IMG/VR virus record: IMGVR_UViG_3300021079_000034
Location: 1-24,046 of that record
DNA: 24,046 nt
Direction: 5' to 3' (one strand)
Source: a virus
The notes below the pieces were generated by a model. That model saw only the letters and a program-made list of their open reading frames with translations. It was not told the origin of the DNA and made no database searches. Positions within the stretch are counted from its first letter, which is position 1, and each line of letters begins with the position of its first letter. Shown one piece after another: positions 1 through 8,256 of this stretch. Made by a program: the position numbers and the translations under genes.

Positions 1-503
1 CCTTGCGGCCCAGTAGCACCTTGGAACCCGGTAATCCCTTGGATGCCTTGGATGCCTTGAGGCCCAGTTGCACCCTGCAACTGTTGAGGCCCAGTTGCAC
101 CTTGGAACCCGGTTGCGCCTTGGATGCCTTGGATGCCTTGCGGCCCAGTAGCCCCCTGCAAATTCTGCGGCCCAGTAGCGCCTTGAAACCCGGTTGCGCC
201 TTGGAACCCAGTAGCCCCAACAATGGAAGACGCTTGTAACGCTCGCAGAAAATAACACATCAGCCCTTCGCCGGGATCGCGAACAATGCCAAACACTGTT
301 GCTGACTGGTTGGGGTCGCAAGTCGTCCAAACCACTTTGCCGCCTACCACACTTTTTTGAACTATCCCGTACAGTGCCTGCGTTAAATTTGAAATCAAAC
401 TAGGCACTGACTCAGCCGATACGCTTGGATAAGGCACTTCTGGAGCGCAGGCAGCGTAGTGCGCAGAATTTTGTCCAAAGGGGCCGTTACAATCGCAGCT
501 CAT
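1..503 (-). CDS. Collagen-like fibre or tail protein, C-terminus outside window
   Basis: The frame opens with ATG at 503-501 and stays open to the window edge, so the gene is cut at its 3' end. About 85 residues form a non-repetitive, Cys-containing head (it begins [11 protein letters not shown] and has further Cys near residues 18, 57 and 77). From about residue 89 the protein changes to Gly-X-Y collagen triplets such as [13 protein letters not shown] and [10 protein letters not shown]. Collagen-like proteins with this GATG/GPQG composition are common in phage tail fibres and fibre-tip proteins, so a trimeric virion fibre is the likely role. It starts just after the o-spanin stop (505), so it lies downstream of the lysis cassette. 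Its repeat units resemble those of the large fibre encoded at 2693-6913. No Shine-Dalgarno is visible (ACCACTAATATG). The function beyond 'collagen-like virion protein' is inference. Confidence 0.85.
   Translation of the reverse strand, partial: MSCDCNGPFGQNSAHYAACAPEVPYPSVSAESVPSLISNLTQALYGIVQKSVVGGKVVWTTCDPNQSATVFGIVRDPGEGLMCYFLRALQASSIVGATGFQGATGFQGATGPQNLQGATGPQGIQGIQGATGFQGATGPQQLQGATGPQGIQGIQGITGFQGATGPQ
6..238 (-). repeat. Collagen-coding GXY repeats (left edge)
   Basis: The DNA is a run of imperfect 9- and 18-base units on the minus strand, coding for [13 protein letters not shown] and GIQGIQG triplets. The same units recur in the fibre gene at 4935-5281 and 5657-6752. These repeats can recombine with one another and can collapse in assembly. 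Confidence 0.8.
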
Positions 504-504
504 A

Positions 505-753
505 TTAGTGGTTATCTCGTTGTTTTAGTGCCGAAACCGCATTGATAGCATCTTGCTCGCACGCGGCGTACCGAGCTGCTGAGTGCCATGTCTCATTGCC
601 CACCGCTGTGTACGTCTGGCCCGGAGCCAGCTTCAATATCCCGCTGGGTGGAAACGCTGATCCCCGAGGAACTGAGGAGACGCTGGTGCAGGATATCAGC
701 CCGAGCGTCATCGCCAGCAGCACGAGCTTTGAGAATTTCATTCTGAACTTCAT
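505..753 (-). CDS. Outer-membrane lipoprotein, putative o-spanin (Rz1-like)
   Basis: 82 residues beginning [10 protein letters not shown], followed by a hydrophobic stretch and the lipobox LISC with Cys at residue 22, so the product should be a lipoprotein cut by signal peptidase II. The mature part is about 60 residues. Its first 150 bases or so lie inside the 3' part of the preceding coiled protein (593-859) in another frame, the classic Rz/Rz1 overlap. In that model the lipoprotein sits in the outer membrane, pairs with the inner-membrane spanin, and fuses the membranes at lysis. Position after holin and endolysin genes supports this. The open frame reaches up to 963, but the signal peptide fixes the start at 753, or at the second Met (741). 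It is less proline-rich than typical Rz1, so the spanin role is inferred from lipobox and overlap. Confidence 0.7.
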   Translation of the reverse strand: MKFRMKFSKLVLLAMTLGLISCTSVSSVPRGSAFPPSGILKLAPGQTYTAVGNETWHSAARYAACEQDAINAVSALKQRDNH

Positions 754-859
754 CGCAATAATTTTCAATGTCTCGCTCAAGTTCCCACTTGGCTCGGACC
801 GCTTTAATTCCCAAGTACGCCTCAGCGAGCTTGAGGAGGGATAACAGAAGCGGCAGCAT
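593..859 (-). CDS. Small coiled protein, putative i-spanin (Rz-like)
   Basis: 88 residues. The N-terminus is hydrophobic (MLPLLLSLLKLAEAYLGI), then a highly charged helical stretch (about residues 20-62, [19 protein letters not shown]...) likely to form a coiled coil, then a flexible Gly/Ser tail. This matches an inner-membrane spanin subunit with a cytoplasmic-proximal anchor and periplasmic coiled coil. The lipoprotein gene at 505-753 starts inside it, as Rz1 does in Rz. It overlaps the upstream holin-like gene by 38 bases. The hydrophobic segment is short for a membrane anchor and contains Lys and Glu, so it may be a peripheral protein instead. I rely on context as much as on sequence. Confidence 0.55.
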   Translation of the reverse strand: MLPLLLSLLKLAEAYLGIKAVRAKWELERDIENYCDEVQNEILKARAAGDDARADILHQRLLSSSGISVSTQRDIEAGSGPDVHSGGQ

Positions 860-1100
860 TTGGCAAAGGCGCTTGAATTACGGGAGTAATTTGAACAGGC
901 GTAACGGAAGTAGCGGCTTTTGCGTGCGCTGCTCTGGACTGTTTGATGAAAAACGCAGCACAAGCCGCCAATGCGGCCAACGTGTGCGCCACGGTCGTGA
1001 GGGCCCCATCTGGAGCGTGGATGCCCACCATTACAAGAAGGCCAGACAGGCCAGCGTAAGAGGAATCTTCTTGGAGGCGTTCAAGGATGTAGTCTAGCAT
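822..1100 (-). CDS. Small membrane protein, putative holin or antiholin
   Basis: 92 residues with two hydrophobic segments: about 16-30 (YAGLSGLLVMVGIHA) and 36-52 (VAHTLAALAACAAFFI), joined by a short loop with Asp, and followed by a basic, then Pro/Ala-rich tail. Size, topology and place directly after the endolysin gene fit a small phage holin or antiholin. ATG at 1100 overlaps the endolysin stop by 7 bases (CTATGCTAG), which suggests coupled translation. The BhlA-like gene upstream (1615-1854) is another holin candidate, so one of the two could be a regulator. No enzyme motif is visible. Confidence 0.6.
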   Translation of the reverse strand: MLDYILERLQEDSSYAGLSGLLVMVGIHAPDGALTTVAHTLAALAACAAFFIKQSRAAHAKAATSVTPVQITPVIQAPLPNAAASVIPPQAR

Positions 1101-1618
1101 AGGTTTATGGTTTTTTTGAGGTCAGAAACTCGATTAAGCCAGCCATTTTTGGCGTATTCATACTGAGGCTTTGCTTTGCAAAGCGCAACGTAGAACTGCT
1201 CTTTCTTTTGGCAGTATACCAGCGCCACTTCGGTGGCTGGTTTAAGCTTACAAGCCGCCACTGCCGCCCCGATTGTTGCAGGCCCAATGATGCCGTCGTC
1301 TTTGGCTCCTACGGTGCGCTGGAGCAGTAAAACACCTTGACGCACCCCAGAATTAACGCAGGCGTCAAAGTAAGCAAACGACAATGGCCAAGGCAGCTTG
1401 TCAGCTTTGCACTCGAGCCACTCCTGCCAATAAATCGCCGTTGCTTTCTCTTCGGTGAGGTTTTCTATATCCACCCCGGGATGAGATCGGGCATCAATTC
1501 CGTATTTCGTGAGGCCACCCAGATCCCGGGGGTCATGCTCGCTGACAACCTTGCCACGAGACATTACTTTCTCGTGATCAAGAATGAACTTCATGGCGTT
1601 TTTAAAATCGTCAGTCAT
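1094..1618 (-). CDS. Endolysin, glycoside hydrolase family 108 with PG_binding_3 region
   Basis: 174 residues, a peptidoglycan hydrolase for host lysis. The N-terminus matches GH108: Glu16 in ILDHEKV is the likely catalytic acid, followed by the family signature DPRDLGGLTKYGI (residues 29-41). The C-terminal half (about 95-165) has the helical PG_binding_3 pattern, with FDACVNSGVRQGVLLLQ, DDGIIGPATIGA and a QFYVALC...NGWLNRV end. There is no signal peptide, so release depends on a holin. The longer open frame reaches 1648, but ATG at 1618 gives an ATGA overlap with the upstream gene's stop and fits the family start. Length is normal for the family. The usual 'EGG' around the catalytic Glu is EKV here. 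Confidence 0.9.
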   Translation of the reverse strand: MTDDFKNAMKFILDHEKVMSRGKVVSEHDPRDLGGLTKYGIDARSHPGVDIENLTEEKATAIYWQEWLECKADKLPWPLSFAYFDACVNSGVRQGVLLLQRTVGAKDDGIIGPATIGAAVAACKLKPATEVALVYCQKKEQFYVALCKAKPQYEYAKNGWLNRVSDLKKTINLC

Positions 1619-1854
1619 TGTGCGCTCCTTTCGAGAACTTTTGCCCACAATTCCTTGCGATCTCGCTCACATTCAAGAATTGCTTCTTTCAAATCGTTAA
1701 TCTGATCGCCGAGAGCTTTCATATGCTGATTTCGCTCTTCGTTCAGCCTTGTAATCAAGCTTTTATTCATCTGCTGTATAAACGCAATCGCAACGCAAGC
1801 CATCAAAAACGGAAGCCCTTGGTTCTTTGACGCTTCTACAAATAGGTCGTTCAT
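1615..1854 (-). CDS. BhlA/UviB-like holin candidate
   Basis: 79 residues. One membrane segment near the N-terminus (about residues 13-26, LPFLMACVAIAFIQQ) is followed by a charged coiled coil with heptad-like spacing (RLNEERNQHMKALGDQINDLKEAI...). One N-terminal membrane helix plus a C-terminal coiled coil is the BhlA/UviB holin architecture. It sits immediately upstream of the endolysin with a 4-base ATGA overlap. I chose ATG at 1854, five bases after the adhesin stop, rather than the TTG at 1866 inside the previous gene. The leader is AT-rich (CTTAATTTTATG) with no Shine-Dalgarno. Confidence 0.7.
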   Translation of the reverse strand: MNDLFVEASKNQGLPFLMACVAIAFIQQMNKSLITRLNEERNQHMKALGDQINDLKEAILECERDRKELWAKVLERSAQ

Positions 1855-1858
1855 AAAA

Positions 1859-2689
1859 TTAAGCAAAAGATACAGATCCAGTTCCAGATGTGAGTGTTGT
1901 TACTTTAAAGCCACCAGAAGCCACAGCGGTAGTTCCAGTTACGGTTGTTAAAGTAATTGTATGCGTGTCTGAGTATTTAAGAACAACAACTCCACTTCCG
2001 CCAATTGCAGCAGAGTTAGTATTATCTGCGCTTCCACCGCCGCCACCGCCTGTGTTCGGCGTCCCGGCAACAGCAGAATTTACAACATTAGTGCCTCCAC
2101 GCCCGCCGCCGCCTAATCCACCCAACCCAAAATTATCTGGTCTTCCACCTCCGCCGCCTCCGCCACCATAATACACAGATGTGCCTGTGATTGAAGAAGC
2201 AATGCCATCTCCGCCTTTGCCTAAAATAGTTGCGGTATTTCCATTACTGCCTGCTGTCCCGGCACCGCCACCGCCACCGCCGCAGAAACCTCCACTAGAA
2301 CTTCCCGATCCGCCAGAATTGCCTTGCCCAGTTGTCCCAGTTCCGCCTGCGCCAGCGGCTCCTGCTGCTGATCCACCGCCACCAGATCCGCCATTTCCAC
2401 CAGCTATGGCAGGTGCCAATCCCCCACCTTTACCTCCGCCAATCGCAATTATTGATGAGTTAAAAGATGAATTTGCTCCATTAGAATCAATGGCTCCTCC
2501 TGCTCCAACTGTTACTGGATATGATGTCCCAGTGGCAAGTATAAATGCACCAGAAAGAACACCACCCGCGCCGCCGCCGCCGCCGTTGTTAACGGCTGCA
2601 ATTTGACTGCCGCCGCCGCCTCCTCCAGCAACAATAAGGTAATTTACTGCTATTACTGACTTTTTTAAGCTACCTAGTAATGCGAGCAT
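1859..2689 (-). CDS. Glycine-rich tail-tip adhesin-like protein (polyglycine-helix type)
   Basis: 276 residues, about a third or more Gly. It contains YLIVAGGGGGG (about residue 18), many GGGGG(G) runs, YPVTVGAGG, PNTGGGGGG and a closing GGSGVVVLKY. This is the widespread phage glycine-rich domain, related in style to the distal adhesin gp38 of T-even-like phages, in which Gly-rich strands pack as polyglycine II helices and the loops contact the host receptor. After it comes a small beta tail (about 240-276, HTITLTTVTG...). It follows the long fibre gene by three bases, so it may cap that fibre. The complementary strand looks like a proline-rich ORF, which is only a shadow. Receptor binding is inference. 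Confidence 0.75.
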   Translation of the reverse strand: MLALLGSLKKSVIAVNYLIVAGGGGGGSQIAAVNNGGGGGAGGVLSGAFILATGTSYPVTVGAGGAIDSNGANSSFNSSIIAIGGGKGGGLAPAIAGGNGGSGGGGSAAGAAGAGGTGTTGQGNSGGSGSSSGGFCGGGGGGAGTAGSNGNTATILGKGGDGIASSITGTSVYYGGGGGGGGRPDNFGLGGLGGGGRGGTNVVNSAVAGTPNTGGGGGGSADNTNSAAIGGSGVVVLKYSDTHTITLTTVTGTTAVASGGFKVTTLTSGTGSVSFA

Positions 2690-2692
2690 AAA

Positions 2693-5600
2693 TTAAACAG
2701 TGGCGTCTCCGGCAACAACCCAAGAATTAGCAGCAATCTTGATTAACGAGATCACCGCATATTGGCCGGATGTTTTAAGTCCATTTTTGCCAACTACACT
2801 AGTAGTTCCGGGCGTTACAGCAGAAACAGTAACAGTTCCAGTAGTGGAAGTTTGCATTAACAATATCTGTGTACCAATAGGAAACGCTATAGAAGCATCT
2901 GTTGGGATTGTAACCGAAACTCCAGCAGTATTATTCAGCGTTACCAAGTAACCAGCATCCGCAAGCACAATGGGATATGTAGTACCAGTTTGGTTGTTAA
3001 TCTGTGCTTTCGACGTAGCCACAGGCAACCGTTCGGCAGCACTGTTGGTGACGTACATTTGGCTGCTGTCCCATTCGACGGAATGAGCAACAGGAGTTGT
3101 CTGAACTGCCCCAGCTTGAAATTTTATAGGGGCACTCGTAAGCGTTCCTGCTGCAAAATTTTGCGTTGAACTTGCGGTAAAAGTATTACTTGCTAAAATT
3201 GCATTTGTGTTTCCGCGCGATGCAATTAGTCCAACCGTTAAAGACTCCGTTCCAATTTGCGTTCCAGTTGCGCCTGCCGCTAACCCTATACTTAAAAGAG
3301 CCCCCTGTTGACCCGCGCCAGAAGTAATTAAGACTAAAATAGGCGCAGTTATATTGCCTGTAAACCAGCTTGGACGAACAAGAGAAACTCCAGTACCAAT
3401 GGCAGTTACAACCCACGGGCCACTTTGCGCCAACGCCGTTTGACTCAAAAGAACGGTGTCTCCAATCGCCAGCGTCTTTCCATCAACTGTCAAAAGAGAT
3501 GCCGTAACAAGCGTGGTGAGCGTTGAATTGTAAAGAGTTATCGCTCCTGACCCAGTAAGCCCCGAGGCAACTGTCATCGTAATCTGAGTGGCGCTATCGA
3601 CTGATTTTATGACTCCGCTTGTGATTGGAGAGTTGAAGCTCATCCCAACAACCGGAGTTATTGAAGAGCTTGTAAATGTAATAACAGCAGATCCTGATGT
3701 CCAACTAGCACCAGTCAACGATCCAGCAGTTGCCGGAAGCACGTTGCTCGTCTGCCTGACGGTAACAAGTTGCGGCCCTCCAACAGCGGCCCTTGCGTCT
3801 CCTGCGGTGGTTCCTCCTGTTCCACCATTAGCAATCGCAAGCGTTCCAGCAAGTGATACTGCGCCCGTTGTAGCTGTGTTTGGCGTTAAACCAGTAGTTC
3901 CAGCGGAGAAGGATGAGACGCCAGCAGCACCACCCGTTGAAGCAATTGTAATCGTGCCATTCCCGTTAGTAACAGTTACATTTGAACCAGCAGTAATGGT
4001 TGCTTTGCTTAAACCTCCCGTAGCTGTATTTCCAATAAGCAACTGCCCATCAGTATATGTAATTTGTCCAGTGCCACCTTTATCTAAAGCAAGAGGAGCT
4101 GCACTTGTAAGCGCAGGCTGTGCCCCTAGTGACGCTAATGCTGTAACTTGAGTAGTTGCTCCCGTGCCGCCACTAGCAATTCCTAGAGTGCCTGAAAGCA
4201 TAACCGCACCAGTTGCTGGAGTGCCACTTGGAGTCAGCCCGGTGAGACTTGTAACAAAAGATGTCACTCCACCAGAAGAAGAAAATTGCGTGAACGCGAG
4301 ACTTGTTGTGCCAACCGTTATTGGGATTCTGGTCTGCTGAACCCACGCCGTGTTGGAAAGCGTTGATCCACTCAATACAAGTATGAAATCGCCTTGGTTA
4401 ATTTCGTTTGTGCCAGTGCCACTCGTGTCGTAATCGGTTGCTCTGGTTAAAACATATGGAACAGATGCAGTCCCGGCTGTTGTTAGCGTGTAAACGCCAT
4501 TAAAAGCTGCGCTCGGAGTTGTGTTATTTGTGAACGCTCCAGTTTCATTTTTGATTAACAGGCGCTTACCAACGTCCGTGGACAGCAACGTGTATCCATC
4601 AATAATTAACGTGCCAACTGCATTTGCGGTAATCGTTGCGCCAACGCCGGATGTTCCGTTTGAGTATGTGTACGCCGTTGGCAAGGCCGCTACTGTTGCG
4701 TAGTCGGCTGCATCGTGAAAGTTGATTCCTGAGCCAATTGAGTCCGCATAAGACTTTGGCACAAGGTCATTTGAGCCAGATGGGGCAGTCGATACTGTCC
4801 CAGTGGTCAATGCCACAGAGGTAATGTCTGTGTTTGCCCCAGAAGCGGCTGCGCTTAAAGCAGTTCTGGCAGCAGATGCTGAAGTTGCTGAAGTGCCCCC
4901 ATCCGAAATGGACACTGGCAATGAAACGCCCGCTCCCGTTGAGCCTTGTAGCCCGGTTGAGCCTTGCAAACCTGTTGAACCGATTCCAGTAGCCCCAATT
5001 AAGCCAGTTGCGCCCACTGTGCCTGTGCCTGTTGCTCCTACATCACCAGTTGCGCCCGTAGCTCCTGTCAATCCAATTAACCCTGCGCCAGTAGCTCCTG
5101 CGTTGCCAGCAGGGCCAGTTGCCCCTTGTAAACCCGTAGCTCCCGTTTCTCCCGTTCCTGTTGCTCCTTGCAATCCTGTTGAACCAACGCCCGTAGCGCC
5201 CTGTAGTCCTGTAGCTCCAATCAACCCTGTAGCCCCAACCCCTGTGGCTCCCGATAAACCCGTAGCCCCCTGCAACCCAGACGTAACAATTGCCCAAATT
5301 AACTGGTGATTGTTTGCGAAATTAGTAGTACCAGTGCCACCAGAAGCTTGAAGCGTTACAGGAATTAAAATGTAAGAATTGTCACCAATTGTTGGCGTGC
5401 CATTAATTTTCCAACTTTGATAATTGGTTGAATCGTTTCGATCCTGAATTACAAAAGTGTCGCCGTTTTTATACAGCGGGAAAAACACATCAATATCATT
5501 ATTGTTTGCATCAATGTGTGAAAATGCAACTTGAGTCGAAAGTATTTGTGTTAAATTGTTCCATTTAACATCTCCATTAGAGATAGCCGCAGTAGGAGGC

Positions 5601-6913
5601 ATCGTCTGCGATGCTGTGTTTGCATTGTAATTAAAAAACGAAGCGGATTGTCCATTTGCCCCAGTAGCGCCTTGATATCCCGTAGCCCCAATTCCAGTAG
5701 CTCCCAATAAACCTGTGCTACCTGACAAGCCAGTTGACCCCTGCAAACCTGTAGCCCCAACCCCTGTGGCTCCAGACAAGCCCGTAGCGCCAACCCCTGT
5801 CGAGCCCTGTAATCCCGTGGCTCCAATCCCTGTTGCTCCCGATAAGCCTGTAGCCCCAACGCCCGTTGCCCCTTGCGTCCCTGTAGCACCCGGCAAGCCG
5901 GCGCTGCCTACGCCAGTGGCTCCAGACAAGCCAGTGGCTCCTTGTAGTCCTGTAGCACCATCCACCCCAGTTGCACCAAGACCAGTTGCGCCTTGAACAC
6001 CAACTCCAGTCGCGCCTTGTAACCCTTGCGTTCCGGCTCCTGTGCTGCCTTGTAGGCCCGTTGCGCCTTGTAATCCTTGAGAACCAGTTCCAGTAGCTCC
6101 CTGTAACCCTGTGCTGCCTTGCAAGCCAGTAGAGCCAACGCCCGTAGCACCAGTAGCTCCCGCGTTGCCTGCAACGCCTGTGCCCGTAGCACCTTGCAAT
6201 CCCGTAGCACCAGCGATACCTACTCCAGTTGAACCTGCTAAACCAGTAGCACCTGCCAAACCAGTGGCTCCAGCCAATCCTACGCCAGTGGCCCCTGCAT
6301 TACCCGTTGCGCCAATGCCTGTCGCACCTTGTAGCCCAGTAGCACCAACACTACCAGCACCGCCAGTAGCACCAGCCTGACCCGTTGCTCCAACGCTTCC
6401 AGAAACGCCAGTTGCCCCCTGCAAGCCTGTTGAACCAATGCCTGTAGCGCCAGTTAATCCTGTGGCTCCCGCGTTGCCCGCAACGCCTGTGCCCGTTGCC
6501 CCAGTTAACCCAGTAGAACCAGCCGATCCAGTCGTGCCCGTAGCACCTTGTGGCCCTGTCGAGCCAAAACCAGTTGCACCTTGCAAGCCCGTACTGCCTT
6601 GCAAGCCAACACCTGTTGCGCCTTGTGTTCCAGAGCCCGTTGCTCCTTGAATGCCAACGCCAGTCGAACCTTGATAGCCCGTTGCTCCTTGAAATCCAAT
6701 TCCTGTTGAGCCTTGATACCCGGTTGCTCCTTGCAACCCTGTTGCGCCTCCGCTGCCGTGAGTAGCAATGTATTCCAACAACGACAAGACGTATTGCCGA
6801 TAAACGGCTGTAGATAAATTGCTGTGAATATCTACAACTCCAGAAGATCCAGCAATTTGCTGAAGCAACGTGAGTGCGTATTGCTGAAATTCTGCGGTAG
6901 ACAAATTAGACAT
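2693..6913 (-). CDS. Long collagen-like tail fibre
   Basis: 1406 residues. The first 50 contain two copies of a helical motif ([19 protein letters not shown] at 3-21, [19 protein letters not shown] at 32-50; 12 of 19 identical). Then come collagen triplets (about 57-418, [10 protein letters not shown] and variants), a globular insert (about 419-544, with [17 protein letters not shown]), a second collagen block (about 545-660), then a long beta region. The latter holds a tail-fibre repeat domain (about 700-870: [49 protein letters not shown]) and several 'SGGTGATT' linkers typical of fibre shafts. The product should be a trimeric receptor-binding fibre. It is the first gene after the capsid protein. 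AAGG seven bases before ATG is a weak Shine-Dalgarno. Confidence 0.9.
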   Translation of the reverse strand: MSNLSTAEFQQYALTLLQQIAGSSGVVDIHSNLSTAVYRQYVLSLLEYIATHGSGGATGLQGATGYQGSTGIGFQGATGYQGSTGVGIQGATGSGTQGATGVGLQGSTGLQGATGFGSTGPQGATGTTGSAGSTGLTGATGTGVAGNAGATGLTGATGIGSTGLQGATGVSGSVGATGQAGATGGAGSVGATGLQGATGIGATGNAGATGVGLAGATGLAGATGLAGSTGVGIAGATGLQGATGTGVAGNAGATGATGVGSTGLQGSTGLQGATGTGSQGLQGATGLQGSTGAGTQGLQGATGVGVQGATGLGATGVDGATGLQGATGLSGATGVGSAGLPGATGTQGATGVGATGLSGATGIGATGLQGSTGVGATGLSGATGVGATGLQGSTGLSGSTGLLGATGIGATGYQGATGANGQSASFFNYNANTASQTMPPTAAISNGDVKWNNLTQILSTQVAFSHIDANNNDIDVFFPLYKNGDTFVIQDRNDSTNYQSWKINGTPTIGDNSYILIPVTLQASGGTGTTNFANNHQLIWAIVTSGLQGATGLSGATGVGATGLIGATGLQGATGVGSTGLQGATGTGETGATGLQGATGPAGNAGATGAGLIGLTGATGATGDVGATGTGTVGATGLIGATGIGSTGLQGSTGLQGSTGAGVSLPVSISDGGTSATSASAARTALSAAASGANTDITSVALTTGTVSTAPSGSNDLVPKSYADSIGSGINFHDAADYATVAALPTAYTYSNGTSGVGATITANAVGTLIIDGYTLLSTDVGKRLLIKNETGAFTNNTTPSAAFNGVYTLTTAGTASVPYVLTRATDYDTSGTGTNEINQGDFILVLSGSTLSNTAWVQQTRIPITVGTTSLAFTQFSSSGGVTSFVTSLTGLTPSGTPATGAVMLSGTLGIASGGTGATTQVTALASLGAQPALTSAAPLALDKGGTGQITYTDGQLLIGNTATGGLSKATITAGSNVTVTNGNGTITIASTGGAAGVSSFSAGTTGLTPNTATTGAVSLAGTLAIANGGTGGTTAGDARAAVGGPQLVTVRQTSNVLPATAGSLTGASWTSGSAVITFTSSSITPVVGMSFNSPITSGVIKSVDSATQITMTVASGLTGSGAITLYNSTLTTLVTASLLTVDGKTLAIGDTVLLSQTALAQSGPWVVTAIGTGVSLVRPSWFTGNITAPILVLITSGAGQQGALLSIGLAAGATGTQIGTESLTVGLIASRGNTNAILASNTFTASSTQNFAAGTLTSAPIKFQAGAVQTTPVAHSVEWDSSQMYVTNSAAERLPVATSKAQINNQTGTTYPIVLADAGYLVTLNNTAGVSVTIPTDASIAFPIGTQILLMQTSTTGTVTVSAVTPGTTSVVGKNGLKTSGQYAVISLIKIAANSWVVAGDATV
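4935..5281 (-). repeat. Second collagen-coding repeat block of the fibre gene
   Basis: About 115 codons of Gly-X-Y triplets ([10 protein letters not shown] type), with imperfect DNA repeats of 9 and 18 bases. It is separated from the first block by a globular insert coded at about 5282-5656. Confidence 0.8.
5657..6752 (-). repeat. First collagen-coding repeat block of the fibre gene
   Basis: About 365 codons of Gly-X-Y triplets, mostly GATG, GLQG, GSTG and GVGA. Synonymous codons vary (GTAGCTCC, GTTGCGCC, GTGGCTCC on the plus strand), so the repeat is held at the protein level more than at the DNA level. The repetitive composition opens long shadow frames on both strands. Confidence 0.85.
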
Positions 6914-6981
6914 AACCTTATGTAAGCTAATCAGAAGGGGATGACATAAGCCACCCCCCTCTTCATTAACTCACCTCAAGA

Positions 6982-8196
6982 TTAAAGCCCAGTTGCTGCC
7001 GTAGAGCAAGGCAACGGCTGACCGTCAAACGGGCAACGCTTGTACAGAATCGGCATGACGTTCTGCGGACGAATTGGCTGAATTGCGCGGCTGATTTGGT
7101 AGATGTGCTGACCAAAGTCGCCGTACAAGTTACAGTCATTGTCGCGGAAGTAAGTCCATTCCAGTTCGCCCATTGCGAGCTGCGGGGCAAACTTAAACGT
7201 GCCTTCTCCGACATAGTTTTCGGGAACCAGACGCTTGAATGCATCGCCTGCAATCACGAATCCTACTTCGTAAGGAGCAGAGACCCAATCCGGGTTGCGG
7301 CGCTGCGCGAACCCGTTCGTAACGGCGGTGCTGATGATCGGGTTAACGAGCACCAGATTGCCATTAGAGTCGAACCCAGTTGCCCGGAGAGGCTGCTGGT
7401 CGATGCCGAATGCAAACCCACGGTAGCCTTGGAACTGGTAGCCGCTAATGGAGTCTTCACCGAGCTTGAAGCTGCCAGCGGTTAGGTACAGCAGATCTTC
7501 TTTCACGTCGGCGTCGTTGCGAATGTTTTCAATCGCATCGGCGGAGAGCATGACTTGGAAAAACTCGCCTTCCTTAGCCGCAAACGGTTCTGCGAGCATT
7601 TCTTCACGCAGGAACGTACCAGCCCGGTACAACGTCTTGAAGTTCAGCGGACCGTCAGGAAGGGTCTGCGCGAACTTCGTGTTGATGTTCTGCATGTCGC
7701 CCGTCAAATTGCTCGTGAACGACGCAGTGGTATTTACGACATACTTGACCCCGGACTGAATGAGGTACTGGTAACGAATGTCGGCGTTGATGATTTGAAG
7801 AATGGTCTTCTCCAAGCTCACCTGCGCCTGCAAGTACGAACCCTTGAACGCCGTCCGGGCCTGCTTAACGCAGACGCGAGGACCAGCGCCACGGAGCGTC
7901 TGGAGGCTGAACTGGTACTCCGTAGAGCCCACTTGGTCGGGAGTAGCGCCGACGCCGCAAAGCGTGGTGTCCTCGACAAACGTGGGGCTTGCCAGAGAAG
8001 CAGCCGGGACGGCCATTTCTTCGACTACGGAACGCACAACGTCAGAGACATTAGGGAGAGTTCCCCCGTCTATGCTGTTGATATACGGTGATTTGCGAGC
8101 CAAGACCTTTGCGATCTGGCCGATGATGCGGTTAACGTCTTTGCTCGCAAAATTTTGGATTGTTGCGAGAGGGATACAATTGTTTGTGTCTGCCAT
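6982..8196 (-). CDS. Major capsid protein
   Basis: 404 residues. The overall pattern is that of an HK97-fold-type phage capsid protein: a helical N-terminal arm (IIGQIAKVLARKSPYIN), a core with SLEKTILQIINADIRYQYLIQSGVKY, then GYQFQGYRGFAFGIDQQPLRA, RNPDWVSAPYEVGFVIAGD and a C-terminal LEWTYFRDNDCNLYGDFG stretch. These C-terminal phrases are, to my memory, typical of capsid proteins from environmental podovirus-like phages. Placement after portal and scaffold supports the call, though two glycosyltransferases and an exported protein lie between. It has seven Cys, which is rather many for a capsid protein. The leader (ATACCACTGTTATG) lacks a Shine-Dalgarno and is preceded by a C-rich repeat. 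Confidence 0.8.
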   Translation of the reverse strand: MADTNNCIPLATIQNFASKDVNRIIGQIAKVLARKSPYINSIDGGTLPNVSDVVRSVVEEMAVPAASLASPTFVEDTTLCGVGATPDQVGSTEYQFSLQTLRGAGPRVCVKQARTAFKGSYLQAQVSLEKTILQIINADIRYQYLIQSGVKYVVNTTASFTSNLTGDMQNINTKFAQTLPDGPLNFKTLYRAGTFLREEMLAEPFAAKEGEFFQVMLSADAIENIRNDADVKEDLLYLTAGSFKLGEDSISGYQFQGYRGFAFGIDQQPLRATGFDSNGNLVLVNPIISTAVTNGFAQRRNPDWVSAPYEVGFVIAGDAFKRLVPENYVGEGTFKFAPQLAMGELEWTYFRDNDCNLYGDFGQHIYQISRAIQPIRPQNVMPILYKRCPFDGQPLPCSTAATGL

Positions 8197-8223
8197 AACA
8201 GTGGTATTTAAGGTTTCTATCTA

Positions 8224-8248
8224 GGGTTGGTTTGGTTGGTTTGGTTTT
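8224..8248 (-). repeat. C-rich leader repeat before the capsid gene
   Basis: The plus strand reads GGG TTGG TTTGG TTGG TTTGG TTTT, so the mRNA carries AACCAAACCAACCAAACC between the FGE-like gene stop and the capsid start. It should be unstructured in RNA. The G-rich DNA strand has four or more GG tracts and could form a weak two-tier G-quadruplex. A similar ACCAACCAA run precedes the gene at 19795-20097. Confidence 0.4.
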
Positions 8249-8256
8249 GAGTTGTG

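Noticed and set aside
1890-2606. Long proline-rich plus-strand ORFs opposite the glycine-rich gene
   Set aside because: They are the reverse complement of Gly codons (GGN read as CCN), so they are shadows of the adhesin.
4803-6650. Plus-strand PVAPxxPV-rich ORFs opposite the collagen blocks
   Set aside because: Pure complement of the GATG/GLQG repeats, with no independent features.
5551-6768. Minus-strand Gln/Leu/Arg/Ala-rich ORFs in shifted frames within the fibre gene
   Set aside because: Frame-shifted readings of the collagen repeat; the frame with Gly every third residue is the real one.
6934-6964. Hairpin GAAGGGG...CCCCTCTTC between capsid and fibre genes
   Set aside because: About 7 pairs with a bulge and no T-run on the minus strand, so not called a terminator.
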